From: Nematostella vectensis
Taxonomy: Eukaryota > Cnidaria > Anthozoa > Actiniaria > Edwardsiidae
Length of the DNA: 64,000 nt
Assembly: GCF_932526225.1 (NCBI RefSeq)
Contig: NC_064035.1
Location: 7,129,501-7,193,500 of the forward strand
Direction: 5' to 3'
A program made the translations under genes and the position numbers. Below, one piece after another: positions 22,247-36,100 of the stretch. The notes beneath the pieces were generated by a model. That model searched no databases. It was given only the letters and a program-made list of their open reading frames with translations, and was not told the DNA's origin. The first letter of the stretch is position 1; each line of letters opens with the position of its first letter.

Positions 22247-25200
22247 CTAAAACGCATTCAATTTGTGCCAGCGTGCAATCGGCTTATTATTAAGTCGCAT
22301 GTCATTCCACTGCTCAAACTGTATGCCAGTGGTCTCTGGGCCGAGGAGGACTTGCCCTAGGATCACGTCATCCTCCCCCTCGCCTGAGTCGTGTCTTATG
22401 CTAATGACTATCGAGACCTCGTGGAGTATCCCATGGGGGATGTGGAAAGTCAATGTTTCGTTGAAGATCGGGTTGCATTCTTGTAGGAGGGTGTGGCTTT
22501 GCTTGTGTCGTAGGTAACGACCTGCGTGACAGATGCTAACATCCGCGTAAGGATCTAGAAAAAGAGACTATGCGTTAGATTACCCCATTTTCAATGAAAT
22601 ATGGACCGTGGGAGTGTGAACCATGATTTATAGCTCGCAAAGCATACTTTTTAAAAGAACCAGTATTACTCAGAATATTAAAATAATGAATATTGTTCCA
22701 TGAGTAATGATGTACCCTCATGCGCAGAGCTTTCTGTTTCTCAGAAAACGAGCGGACACAAGCTCTACACAGGAGGGTGGCGTTTATATGCTCTATAGAT
22801 TAAAATAAAAACATGTTGTAGAGTCTTATTACATAGTGGCGGCGTCAGAGTGCAAACGTCCATAAAATTTCTCATTTCAAGTACCGTAAATGCTCGTCCA
22901 AGAGGTCAGCAACTTCCAAGCCGCGCCCTGCATCGAATAAGCCCCCCCACCCTCCCCAATGTATTAAACAAGCACCCCCTCTCATCCCCATATAATGTAA
23001 GTATGACTTAATGCAAGGTACCCTGCTAGCAGAGCGTTCTTCTTCCTGTTTGTTTCTATCAGTTCACTTATCCATGTCGCGTCTCTATTCTTCGGCGTTC
23101 TCGTTTAATACAAGGCTTTTATCACCCGACGATACTCTATTTTGTCATCTGACAACGAAAGTCGCGCACTGAAATATTTGTTGGGCTTGTTTTTTGTTTT
23201 TTACTGTTCGATCGATAGCCTGCGTAGCGGCTCTCATAGGAAGGGGAGAGGAGAAGAAAACGCGAGCGCGCGGCCGAGGTGTCCGTCCTCGGCCGCGCGG
23301 ACCGTCCATCGGTCCGCTACACAGACTAACTACTACCTGGTTTATAACCGGACTTGAGTGGCTGCAAATCCCTTGCCCTGACCAGCACAACCGCAAGTTT
23401 CTCAGTTAATCGGAGATAACCAAGAGATACCATTACTTCGCCAACTGACCTGTCAGGCTAGCAAGGAAACAACCAACATAATGAATCATTTGGAATGCAT
23501 GTGATCTCCAAAAACTCGCCAATAGACCTAAGTTAGCATCCATTAATATCATTTTTTGTAAGCATGCTACTTCGTTTCGAACACTGTCAGGTAAGCAACC
23601 AAAAAAAAAATGAACCACGATTTTCGAATGTGTGCGACTTATAAAATGAAGTGACATTCTCACCTTTTGGACTTCATTGATTTCTCTGTATAGCAACACC
23701 TTTTAAAAAAAAAGCGCAAACACAATTTTCAACCTGTTTCGACAGTATATTGTTATAGAATACATAATAGCGGGAGTGTTTTATCACTGAGTCCTGTTAA
23801 ATTTTATGCCCGAAAATCATACCATGTCCACTGTTTGGAATTTGAAAACAACATCTAGTGACTCGAGTATTGTGAGGGTGGGATGTCACAGAAAAGGCCA
23901 CCGACACCGAGTTCCGAAAAGGGGGCCGGAACCAGGCTTTCAAGAAAGGAGGAGGAGGGGGGGGTTGGATTCATTGTTCTTCCGTGGATTATATTTCTTT
24001 TTTATAAGCCAAATAATTAAAATATTGAGACGGGGCCCACTCAGCTCACTCCTAGATCCGCCCCACATAAAATCGAGCTCAGGAACATGAAATTTATCAT
24101 ATCTACCAATTGATTTTCTTTAATTATCTCAGTATTTATCTTGATTATCCGCCCTCACCGCCCCCCCCTCCCTACCCCCAGTACATCCCATCTCACCTCA
24201 CGGGAAAGACTTAGACCTCTAGGCTCCTGCTCGCACAAGTTCACCCTTAACTCCCCTATGATTTCGTGGTGCGAGAACCGATCAAAGCAGCGGACGGTGA
24301 ATTTGATATTCTGTCTCGGCAACTCGCCATTTGGTATTTTAAACTCGAAGCTGTCTTCGAATGTGGTGGTATCTGTTTCTCCTTTGACGGCGGAGGACTG
24401 GAATGAGCGGTGGCTCAGTGGCAGTATTTTAAGTGTGACGTAATACGTGACGTCATTTGTTCCTGTTAGTATCGAGAGGTTTTTTGCTTGTAGCAGTTTT
24501 ACCGTCAAGGCTTCCCTAAAGTACAAGGATTCAACTATTAGCTGATTCGGACAAGTTGTACTGACCTAAGACTTCGTAGCAACAAGCGTTGTCAAAGGCA
24601 TAATATGATTAGAGGGCAAAATAAGACAACTAATCTTAGCTGATTAAACACAACACTGTTCCCTGGTACCTTTTGGCCCCTACTAACGCACGAGCGATCT
24701 AGTATTGGCTAAACATTAGAATACTCGTTCACATATTTCCTTTTTTCTTGTATTTACTCGTTCGATAGAAATCCCATACCCTAATATCTCCGCGGTTGTA
24801 GGGGCTTGGGTGGGTTATCCAAGGGTTTCTTGAAGTATGGCATCAGAGGGTCTCCGCTAAGAGGAACACTACTTACTCGATAGCATTGTACTGTAGCGTG
24901 AACTTGAGCTTCGCTTTTCTTCTCTCTGGCACTTCGGAGGTACTACCAGCACTATTCTCGGACAATAGCTGCTCCTCACTCTGACAATATAGCCCCAAAT
25001 TGGACCAGAAGTTGAAATTTGATTGCGCTTATGAGCACGCAAGCAGTGAGACTTAAAAGTGAGCAATTAAAGGGGACATCCTCAAACAAAGATACCAATG
25101 TTTTGTAGCAAGCATATAGCGGATGTTAAATTAATAACGTTAGCCATTTGTTTTCTTCTAACATTTCGCGCTCATTCCTGTCACTCTACTCCCCCCCATT

Positions 25201-25718
25201 AAATCCTTGGTACTAGCCTGTGGGCGGAGCCCTTCACCATTGCCCTGCTGCACCTTTGCTGATCTGGTGCTTACCATTACCCCCTTATCCCGCTGCGCCT
25301 TTGCTGTTATATCGCTAAACTTCGCATTCGTTTATGTGGCTAGTATAGACCACTCGTAAACGGGTACCATATTTTGAGTTTAAACCTCGTCAGCGGCAAA
25401 ATATCATATATGGGATCATTTTCCATATTGAGACACCAAAATTAGAACTTTACAGACCTTTTGTAAGTCATGGTATGTCCGCGGCTGAATGGCAACGTAC
25501 TGGGCGTCAATGGGCGATTGTGCATACTCGGCAGTGAGTGCGCCTACCCTTAGGCTAGGCCATTTAATTACGGGCAGTTCCGGCTTGTTGGTAGCTAGAT
25601 CTGCGTCCCGTCTACTTCGCCTGTAGTGCAAGACGGTGGTGATGAGGAGACCGGCAAAGGCAGACAAGATGATGGCACAAGTCACCCCGAGGATAATGAG
25701 GACCCAGACACTCGGCAT
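22247..25718 (-). CDS. Synaptotagmin-like protein, two C2 domains
   Basis: Exons: 25718-25458, 24980-24877, 24515-24197, 23457-23337 and 22554-22247. They total 371 codons with matching phases. Residues 1-35 hold a single membrane helix (VWVLIILGVTCAIILSAF) followed by HYRRSRR. After a variable linker, C2A starts at LKFTLQYNAIEEALTVKLLQ and ends near IIGELRVNL. C2B starts at VGEVMVSLGYLRLTEKLAV, continues through DPYADVSI and PIFNETLTF, and ends with the family signature WNDMRLNNKPIARWHKL. Synaptotagmins tether vesicles and drive exocytosis. Several acidic calcium-loop positions are replaced in C2A (TGTNDVTYYV; VRCFDRFSHHE), while C2B keeps DPY and an acidic loop 3 (HDSGEGEDD). Weak or absent calcium binding in C2A is therefore likely. 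I cannot assign a vertebrate paralogue. Confidence 0.88.
23267..23299. repeat. GC-rich perfect hairpin
   Basis: The 13-bp arms CGCGCGGCCGAGG (23267-23279) and CCTCGGCCGCGCG (23287-23299) flank a 7-base loop. It begins 38 bases past the donor of synaptotagmin exon 4, inside the intron. Confidence 0.8.
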
Positions 25719-25851
25719 CACACATTACTTGATCATGTGGTCGCTGTAAGAAAAAAACAATTGCTTTCTTTTGGATGAATATAATAGTGGCAATCTTTTT
25801 AACTGCTTACAGCTCAATCACTAAATGCTTGAGTTGCGCACCGTTGCTAAA

Positions 25852-26056
25852 GCCTACAACACACTAGGCGATATTGTACGTTCGTATGAGAAAATTCGAT
25901 TGGTGGCGTTCGCCAGCGAATTTGATCGCCAGTTTCGGACTAATCAGACGTCTAGATATCGAGGAATTCGCCGCGTCAGAGACAGACCTGGCGACTTTCA
26001 GCCGGCGATTAAAATTCGCTCGTACGAGCGTACAAAGTTTGAGTTGTCCACGGTTG
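25852..26056. mobile_element. Imperfect inverted-repeat element
   Basis: Inner arm words TGTACGTTCGTATGAG (near 25875) and CTCGTACGAGCGTACA (near 26020) are near-complementary. The GGCGTTCGCC and CGCCGGCTGA-like interior also pairs partly. No clear target duplication. Confidence 0.5.
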
Positions 26057-28160
26057 CTTAAAAAAGAAAAGAGCTGCAGATAGTAAAAAAGAAAAAAAAA
26101 AGACGTTTTGAAATCGAAATACAAAACCGAAAAACCGCACGTGAAAACGTCTAAAACATAACCCATACTATAAAGAACAGTATAAAAATGCGAATCAATT
26201 CCAAACTCTCTTTTCCCTTGTATCGGATATTTGACACAAGTCGTGAGTTATGGGTGAAAATCCTACCATAACCAATTGGAAGAAACCAATACTTTGAGTG
26301 AAATGGCTTCTGGCCAAGACTGTATCTTGTTGTAAAATAGCATTGATTTCATGTAACAAGGAAAACTACCATGGTAAATGCTACTTATATCCAACATCCG
26401 CCTACAACAAGTGGGACACAAGGCGAGCGGATAAAAGCAGTGGTGAACTTCCGTGTTATTATGATGTGTCGTATTCATGACTGCTGTTGTGCTGACAGAC
26501 GGCGCCTGGAAAGACAGGTGCAACTCTAGAGGACGCAATACTCATCGACATTTCCCCCGTAACTGGGATTTAAGTGCTTCCCGTATCTACCAACGCTGTT
26601 TAAAAATGTTGTTAGAATTAGCAATCAGATCCGAGTACCGTCAGTACTTAGATCTGATCAGATTCGTGTCACATTCGAAGCACGCTGTAAAGCTTGAAAA
26701 TGGTTTAAAAAATTGCTGAACCAAAAAGGTTTTTTGAATGGCTTTTTGACAGAAGTCATGTGTTAGATTGAAAATTCACTTTTTGGTTTCGGTTTAGGCC
26801 GTAAAAAAATACTGAAATAATACTGAATATTGAAATTATTAGGAGTATAAGCCAGCTAGATGCTTAGGGTAAGGACTAATGGGGAGCCATGCTATGCTGT
26901 GCCCATGACTTAACTTCGTCTTTTTTTATTTCTATCTTATAGGTTCAAGTGGTAAAAGCCTTATGATTTAAACAACTAATTTATTAAGATAAATAAACAG
27001 AAAACTATCATATAACGGAAATTTAATGAAAATAAAACAACAAAAAGATTTTAATTTTTGGGCTATTGTATATCATATTTTCTTATTCCTTCTTTGCACA
27101 ACCATGCGAATATATGAATGAATAAATAAATGATAAATGATAAGTCACTTGGCTGCAAAACCGTAGTCCCACCCATTTCGAGTCCCACCCCTTGAACCAG
27201 TAAACCCCTTTTCACATTTTCGAATCGATTTTGAAAATTGAAAATAAAATCTCATTATAGAAACATTAAGAAACAATTTCCGAAATTACCTTTGTCATAT
27301 CCCACTCATTGCTATCATTTTAAGTTCAGCTTTTTGTTACGACAAGGAAAAATTTAATCTTAACAGATACAGGAAATTGAATAATATGTACTACTACAAA
27401 ACAAAACAGCGGGACACAACAAACACTTTGAGCTAGACAGGAACCGAGGGTTTAACCAACGCATTATGACGGCTATAAGGGGGCGGTGTCATGGTTAAGG
27501 AGGTATAGACAAACTCACAAAAATATCCGTCTCTTTTTTTCAATGAGCGATATGTAGAATCTCCTAAGATTTATTTTGAAGTTATTATACCATATAGAAC
27601 GCCTGGCGACTCTAGGATTGCTTTTTTTGGCCGTATAAGTGACTGATAAAAAAATCGGAAATTGTGGTGAAATAATTACTACATAATGATAAAAGCGAAT
27701 ATTTAGACCCGAGGAACCATATCAACAAAATTTCGGCGGCAGGACGACAGGATCGACGGGTCAGTATGTAGCCCGGGTCTGCCTCCCAAGTTCACGAGTT
27801 TAAAACACAATCTTCATAAATTTCATAACGCTGTAATGTCTATATGGATTATACACTAAGCCGAGATTAGGGAGATTTGGTTAATTAACTCTTACACTTC
27901 TTACCTTAATTTTTTCTTACATGAAGAAGAAAAGTTTTTAAGCGGAATGAATTCAAACTTTCCGCCAAAAGTCGTTATCCCCTATGACCACCTGCTATGG
28001 GTCTGTCATAACACGTGTTCCGTTATTGTACTCAACACATGGCGTCGTAATGATCAAGTTAACACAAAGATACCTAATTTGGCTTGAATCGCCCTGAACT
28101 AAGTATTCATTTAGTATGGTTATGGCTATTTATCAAGCAGATAAGTTAGTTTTCGTTCTA

Positions 28161-28364
28161 AGGGGCCGTTAATTATTTAACGTTCGAGAGGGGCTGGGCG
28201 AGGAAATAGTATTTTTGGGGCTCCCCCTGAAAATCTGAGTTTCGAATCCTAATAGGCTCGATTTGTATACCTACTTTAATAATTGAAGTCGTCCCCTTTT
28301 GGTCAACAGAAATCCCCCTTGCTCACCCAAGAGGAGGGGTCCCTTAAATAATGAACGCGGTTTC
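28161..28364. mobile_element. Probable MITE
   Basis: The left end GGGGCCGTTAATTATTTAACG pairs partly with the right end CCCTTAAATAATGAACGCGG. G-rich and C-rich inner segments also pair in part. Noncoding. Confidence 0.45.
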
Positions 28365-30118
28365 TAAGGATACACCAGCCTTATTGTTTCCAAAGCTCGA
28401 TTTCTGTGGTCAATTTTCTCATTTGGTTTTTGACACTCTAACCAAAAGACTTTTAACTTATAAACTTTAAACTTATAAACTTTGAACTTGTGCTTGACGA
28501 TTTTGTCTCAATTTCTATTACTTTGTAACACTGTAGGTGTAAATAATAGGTACTTAGTTACAAAAACAATTATTGTCTGGTTTTAAAAGAAATCTCGCGA
28601 AACCAAATAACACTAGTACATCTATCGGTCACTACTATCGGTCTATGGCGCAGCGACCCTCCCGATGGCGTACGGTGTCCATTTGAACAGAGTCAGTAGT
28701 TTAGATAGAGGTAGACCGGTAGGTCAGACTAGCAGAGAGTTCAGCGTGATGGAATTAACATAATGACAATTGACTAATAAAACGGTATACTTTAAATCTT
28801 AATGGAAAGGTACCAAAAATTATAGTTAAGGGTCAGCAAGGAGATTTTAGCGAAACTTCCTTGATGTCACAAGTGATAAATCATTTTCGATTGATTAGTT
28901 TTCACTTTACCTTTTTCAAAGACGGCCTTTTTTCTTCGTTCTTCGTCTGTTTTAAATTTTCAAACAACACTATACCACCACTATACCTAACGTCAAAAAA
29001 TAAAATACTTTTTTCTTTTTGCAAGGGTGAAAATAAACTCTTATTAATACAAGTACAAACTTTATCCTATTAGCGTTCAACGCAAGACCAATACGCCAAA
29101 GCTCGCTTTCTTCGTTAAGCAATAAGTGTCGTCCTTTGTTTTGAAATAGGGAACCGTTGTAGTGTTCCACATGAGTGAAGAGATTCACTGTCAAAGTCAC
29201 GCGTGACGTCTCCCGTCAAGCGTGCTATAAGCCATCAAACAAATCAAACAAATATTTGTTGTTTTGTTTCTAGTGTGACTGTTCATGTTTAGCATTGTCA
29301 CGCAGCTACAATGGGATGAGCTTAGACAATTGTTTGCCATATTGGGTATATAAAGTGTAGGGACGGCGGAACTGGCCTAAAAGTGCGGGGAATCGAGACA
29401 CGAAATATTTGGACTGAATGTGCCTTGTGCCCGGGGGAGAGACTGGCATTAAAAACGGAGGTGATGGTTGGCAAAATCAAGTTAAATCATAAGGGATAGC
29501 ACTTTGCGTGTGTTCAACAGAAATTTTGGCCTCTAAAAGATAGGACATGGAGTGTGGTCGAAGTAATTTCTAGCTCTAACCACCAAAAACGAACCCATTT
29601 TCAGTTTTCCTGAATTGCAGTTTTCTTAAAGACGCCATCTAGGTTCGAGCATATATCTTTTCCGACTACATTCATATATAGTTGTTATAGGAATGTGATA
29701 ATCAATTAGCGTGAGACCCCTGAGGAATGGCAGAAGTGGAACGTTGTTGAACACCACCTAAGGAATAGCAGCTAGCAACATACACTTTAATGGGGAGAAA
29801 TACGGGGCCATTTGTTCTTTTGGCGCTTACTAAAAGACCTGAGTCTTCTATGCCTCGAAAGCAACATCCTCAGAGACCCAGGGCGTCCCAGGTCCCCGAG
29901 GATGCGAAAATAAAATCTATTTTTCATATTTCATTCCAAAAAAGGAAGTTACCGGGTTACCTATGGTCCTAATTGCGTGGAATGCTGGGTACTGTAACTC
30001 AGGCTGCTGACTCCATGTGCTCGTAGGCTCTGGTTGTGAGATTCATTTTGAGAGAAGGGAAATACCGGGGCAGAAGTTCAACAAAATTGGATTTAAAAAA
30101 ATATATACATTTGTCAAA

Positions 30119-33100
30119 ATGAAGATGCCAGCATATATGGTAAGAACACGTGATATTATACTGTGGTGTTTGTAGTGACATTGCTTCCGTGTAATTATTT
30201 TATGGCGATTCTATTATATAGGAAACGGATAAAGACCAGGATTACGTCGACGAGTTACTTGCGACAGACCCAAACACGAGACTATGCGCCGTAACGTACG
30301 TAGATTTCGTGTTATTGTGACCCGATTTACCTTATAATAGCATATTTAAGCACAGCTCTCTCCTAGAAATTGACACTATTTACAGTTACTCTATTGCTTC
30401 TAACGTTAGCACTTTTTAATTAGAAGTTGCTAGATTTCAATGTTGTGTTTTAAAATTCTAATCGATTTATAACAAAAAAAGTTGATGTTCGCGGGCTTAA
30501 ATTATGTAAGTTACTAAGACTCATTTCAGCCTAAGCTAGAAAAGATGCAAGGGATGTAATGAGGTCTGTGTTTAGATACATCATACAACAACTACCTAAC
30601 TTTCTTTTGGATATTGTACTGATGTAAACTTGATGTGCACCTATCCCAATAAAATGTATTGTATAGTAAACACACATTGTTTTATGGATAGCATTTACTT
30701 GGCTGAATCATTGTATCTGAAAGCCATGTGAATCTTATCAGAAACATAAACAAGAATGCTACAGCTTTACACACCTGGGTTTGTTTTTATTTATGCTTAT
30801 TTGTTTATTTGTGTAAGGCTGAGTTCAAACTTCCTATTATCCATGAGCCGTATTATTTGTGTGCATTTGCATTACTAAATAGAGCTCATGAATAATATGA
30901 CGTTTGAACTTAGCCTAATACCCATAAATGAAGCACTGTTGTATGATCTATGCAACCTTATCTTAAATTGATGTGTATAATACTCATATTTAAAGTTACA
31001 TTCAAACAGCTTAGAGAAAATGAATTATACTTTTTTTGGCATTGAGTGACATTCTCATATTGTTTTACCCTGGTTCAAGATCCTCAAACGTCTCTTTCTA
31101 TTTAGTGGCCAGCGAGCTTGCGATGAGGTCCTGGCCTTTCGAAGCGTTATTTTATGGTCACATTATGTATGGCCACGTTGGTCCTTTGCAGTCCAAATTC
31201 ATTACAAGATTTACCAGTATTGAACATGTAAAGCTGTTCAAGAGGAGTCTCTTTAGGAATTCATAAAGCGGCAAGATGTCTCCTCTGTGCTGCCAACTGG
31301 CTACAGGAAATCGCTGATTTTCTGGCTTATTCCCAAGCTAACAATTGTACTGGTCATTTGCCCCTTTGGTTCTTTGATAGACTGATTCTGAGGAAAACTG
31401 TGAGCTTATCCTCTATTTTCTCCTCCTTGGAGCGCTTCCCGAGAAAATGTTGTATTCCCCACCTCTTTTTATGCGCTGGTTTTTGTCACTAACTCTACAG
31501 TAATGATTCTATGGGTTTTCAGATGAATGTTCTTTCTAAATCAGGTTTTCATACTCTTTTCATACTTGTGAACTCAATTCCTGAGTGAAGAGATGTTTAC
31601 ATCCTAGGTAGTACCACGTGAAACTAACACATGCTAATCACAAAACGTTAACAAAGAAGATAGGAATACATCAAAATCATGCTTTGAGAGGCCAGAGCCT
31701 CGTCTCAAGCTTGCTGGCCACTAAATAGAGAGACGTTTAAGGCTCTGGAACCAGGGTAATATTGTTTAAATGATTTTGTTAAAATATGTTTTGATATTGT
31801 TTAAATGAGTTTTTTTAATTCAAATATTTATTACAGAAATATCAAGAATATGGCCATTGGCAATAAATCCAAAAAGAGCCTGCTTATTACCCTTGGTGCC
31901 ATACCCAAACTTGTAGCTGTGTTATCCAAAGAAGATGCAGGCTTGGAATTTGTTGTAGAAGCTATTGTCGTCTTGGGAAGTTTTGCTCGAGGTACACCAT
32001 GCAGGCCTGTACCCAGGATTTTTCTTGGGGAAGTGCGAAATCCAAAAAAGAATACCTTTTTTTTCTGGGGGAGGAGGGTGAGGGGGGTGAGTTTTCTGAT
32101 AAAAAACTGACTACCCCCAAAAGAACAAAGAGGGATTCTTTGATGCCATTGCAGGAACTAGCCCATGAAACTTATTGTTAGTTGTACTCCATCATTTATT
32201 AGATAGCACAAATAAAGCATTTAATTATGTATTTTGACTATAATGCAGTACAAGTGAGAAGTTTAATGTGCTAGATACACAGACATACTGTAATATCAAT
32301 TGAAACTGCCATTCTTGTTTCCTAATGGCTAAATATTTTTTACCACAGCTAGCATTGTCAAAATAACATCTTCTGTTTGTGAATTTTGCAAAAAAAATGG
32401 TTTTAATGTTTATGGCTGTCATTGGGTCACTAAATCTAGTGTGTCCTGACGTGCCAATCTTGATCATTTCCAGCTGCTTCTAAAGAAAACATTACAGCAC
32501 TATTACAGAACCATGTACTAGAAGTTCTACTCAAAGGTAAAATACATTTTAGGTTTTTTTGTCATTTTTTGTAATCAGTCTTTTTAATCTTTATTCCTGA
32601 TATACCCCATCTCCTCAGAGTTCTATTTTAGCTTTGACTGTACTTGGGATCCTCAGGTATTTGTCATAGTGACAGAAGAGTTGTGGAAGCATCAGTGCGG
32701 TCATTACGCACCCTGTACTTGTCAAATCTCACCCCCAGTGACCCCCTTTATGAGGTAATGTACCTGACAAATTAATCTCATTTTGCATGTTTTAGTCCTC
32801 ATATTGCTGCACAAAATGGATTATTGACACATTGTTACATTATGACACGTTTTTACCTCATGAAACATTGTTACACCATGAGACATTTCTATGCCATGAC
32901 TCGTGGTTACGCCATGACACATTGTTAGGTCATGACACATTGTTACATCATTACACATTGTTACATCATGACACATTGTTACCTCATGACACATTGTTAC
33001 GTCATGACACATTGTTATGTCATGACACATTGTTACGTCATGACACATTGTTACATCATGACACATTGTAACGTCATGATACATTGTTACATCATTGACA

Positions 33101-36100
33101 CATTGTTACGCCATGACACATTGTTACGTCATGACATATTTTTGTTGTTTACATCATGACACATTGTTACCTCATGACATATTGTTACGCCATGACACAT
33201 TGTTATTTTGTGACACATCCCTACGTCATGACACATTGTTACCTCATGACACATTGTTACGTCATGACACATTGCTACTCTATTTGTGCATCTATAAGAG
33301 GGAAAATATAATGTGTTTTATATAAACAAGAAAAAAAAAGATTTTAGTAAGCAGTACAAATATTTGAAAATCGAATCTTGCAGCCATGGGCATACAGTGA
33401 CTTCAAATGTGCATGTACTTCAAACATGAACTCTTCACAGACCACAAGAGCATGTACTTAGAATATATATAATTATATTCTGACTCAATTTCAAACTGTC
33501 TTTAGAAACATCGTATCTCTGATTGAAAATAAAAGGTTGACATCATTTTTGCTGTGGGCAGAATCCCAGTGTGATTCCAAGGCTGGTGGACCTACTCTCG
33601 GGGTCATACACTGAAGCCGAGTGTGCAGCATCTGTCATTGCCAAGTGCTGTCAGGTACAGTACAACTTTTGAAACTCTCACAAAAACATACATAACTGTG
33701 GGCCTTTCTATTCTGTGAGTTAACCTATGAAGCTACACTGCATAGGGCTAGAATTCTGGAAAACAGCAGCAAGCTTTCTGGTATCATTTAACCCACCAGC
33801 ATTTCACGAATTAATGGATTTATACTTTCTATGTGTGTGGTCGCTCTTTAAACCCATCAGCATTCAGAGAAACAGGCACAAGCTTTCCATTATCAAAGCA
33901 CAGGCCTTTCGTGAAACAGATGTGAGCTCTCTATTGTATCTGATTCCAGCCTTATTGTTATTATAGAATCCAGGCCACCAAGCATTACTGTGTAATAGTG
34001 GAGCCGTTGATGCCCTTCTTCCATTATTGACTTGTAATATCCCCAAGATTCTGCTCCCAACTCTTCAGTGTTACACTGCGTTGTCATATCAGAATGAACC
34101 CGTCTCTCTTTCAATGAAAGCAGGTGTGTAAGCAAACTTCTACACAGGCTATTGAAGTGTTTCTTTTTTTTTTTTTTCATTTTCTTCACAGTATCACTGT
34201 TGATTCTAGAGCTTTGCTTTAACTTTGTTTTAGCACTTTACTTGCCGATTATAATGGGGAAAGCATGGTGTCACAAGTTAGCTCACAGAGACTTTGATCC
34301 TTTGTTACAGCCTCATATAATGGAGAAAGCATCCACTTAGCTCACAGAGCTTTTAATCCTATGTTACAGCCTCATACAATGGGGAAAGCATGGTGTCACA
34401 AGTTAGCTCACAGAGCCTTTGATCCTTTGTTACAGCCTCATACAATGGGGGAAGCATGGTGTCACATGTTAGCTCACAGAGCCTTTGATCCTATGTTACA
34501 GCCTCATACAATGGGGAATGCATGGAGTCCCTGCTGACACATCTGCTCTCCAGGGACAAGCCAGATGACGTTCAGCTTGCTGCTGCTAAATGGTAACATG
34601 CTAACAAGACATTAAAGGAATTAGTATTATGCCTAGCCAAAACAAATTCGAAAAAGTAATGAAGATGTGAAACAAAAATTGAGAACTGATTTGTAGTTGC
34701 AGCTTGTTACATGCCATCAATTGATTTTAACTATTTAATATATTTAATGTTATTTTCATATTAATATTTTGAATTTTGTAGATGTAAAACAAAAGTTCAT
34801 GTTATTAAGAAAAAGGCCTTGCTAAATGACTATAAAATAAAGTTCCTTGCCCTGTAGAAGTGTTTAAAGAATCAGAATTATAAGTGATGAATGTGCAGAG
34901 AGCTCAGAATTCCTCTGGAAGATTTTAATTTGATTTAGTATTATCCAGGATTGAATGTACAGCCAGTTAGAAAACTTGCCTGCTGTGAACATCAATACAA
35001 AAAGTACTATACAGTAATACTTTCCATCTCTACTACATATGACATAAAGAGACATTTTCTTTTTCCTTTCCCAAGCCCCTTGCACTTGCATCAATGGCCT
35101 ATTTTATATGGACCTTACACCATTGTAACTGAAGTTAATGTTTTTCAGCTTGACAAATATGTTTAGAGTGGGGCTTTTTGATTCAACAACAAGCCAAAGT
35201 CTACTGCTCAAGGTACTGTACATATATGATACACATACAGTTACATACTGCTCAAGGTACTGTACATTTATGCCACACACAGTTTACATACTGCTCAAGG
35301 AAATGTGCATACAGTATATGCTAAACATACAGTCTACATGCTGCTCAAGGTACAATACATAGCTACACATACAGTTACATACTGCTCAAGGTACCGTACA
35401 TTATGCTACACATACTGCCCAAGGTACTATACATACACCTATTTAAAAAAAAATGTTGTCATGGCAAATGGCCATTGACAAATGGCAGTTCTACGACCGA
35501 AAGGACCCATGGATCCCAAACTATTTGTTCCAAATTTAGAAAAATATAAATGAAACATACAGCTATCCATTAAAAAAATGAATATATGGTTCTGATATCG
35601 CTTAAGTTTATTTATCACCTTGTTTATTTTTTCAAACGATTTTTATCCATAAACACCTTAAGGTCGTAGACCTGCCATCTGGCAATTGCCATTCGCCGTT
35701 CGCCCTGACAACCTTTATTGAAATAGGTGTATATGCTTCACATACAGTTACATACTGCTCAAGGTACTGTACATATTTGCTATATATACAGTTTGGTATG
35801 TTTACATAATGTATGCTACATTTACAGCTGGATTTCTAATTCAAATAGCTTTTCTGTTGCAATCTGAGTTCCTTGGGCTTTTTAGCAAGGGTTTAATTAA
35901 ACACGAGGTTTCGCTATAAAAGGGAAAGCTCCTCCCACCCCATTATAATCAGAACACTGCAACGCTAGCAGTCACAAATTATAAGCCTCCTGTAAAATTG
36001 CTTTTCTCTGAGCCTCAGTCGGCTGGAATAAATTTTGCACAGTTGTGATAAGAGATGTGTTAAGAGTTGTTTTAAATTAGTTATTTGCTATCCACTCATG

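Larger units (their letters stand above)
25719..30118. other. 4.4-kb divergent intergenic region
   Basis: It lies between the synaptotagmin and ARMC8 start codons. No reading frame here resembles a protein I know. It must hold both promoters and any upstream untranslated exons. Two inverted-repeat elements are noted separately; otherwise it is AT-rich unique sequence. Confidence 0.5.

Noticed and set aside
23142-23409. Overlapping Arg/Gly-rich frames near a GC-rich hairpin
   Set aside because: They are overlapped by synaptotagmin exon 4 and its flanking intron; the composition comes from the palindrome.
32826-33290. CRISPR-like array
   Set aside because: Units are directly adjacent, with no unique spacers, and the genome is eukaryotic.
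32821-33325. Open frames on both strands of MTHCYV or MCHDVT repeats
   Set aside because: Translation of the 18-bp minisatellite in ARMC8 intron 5.
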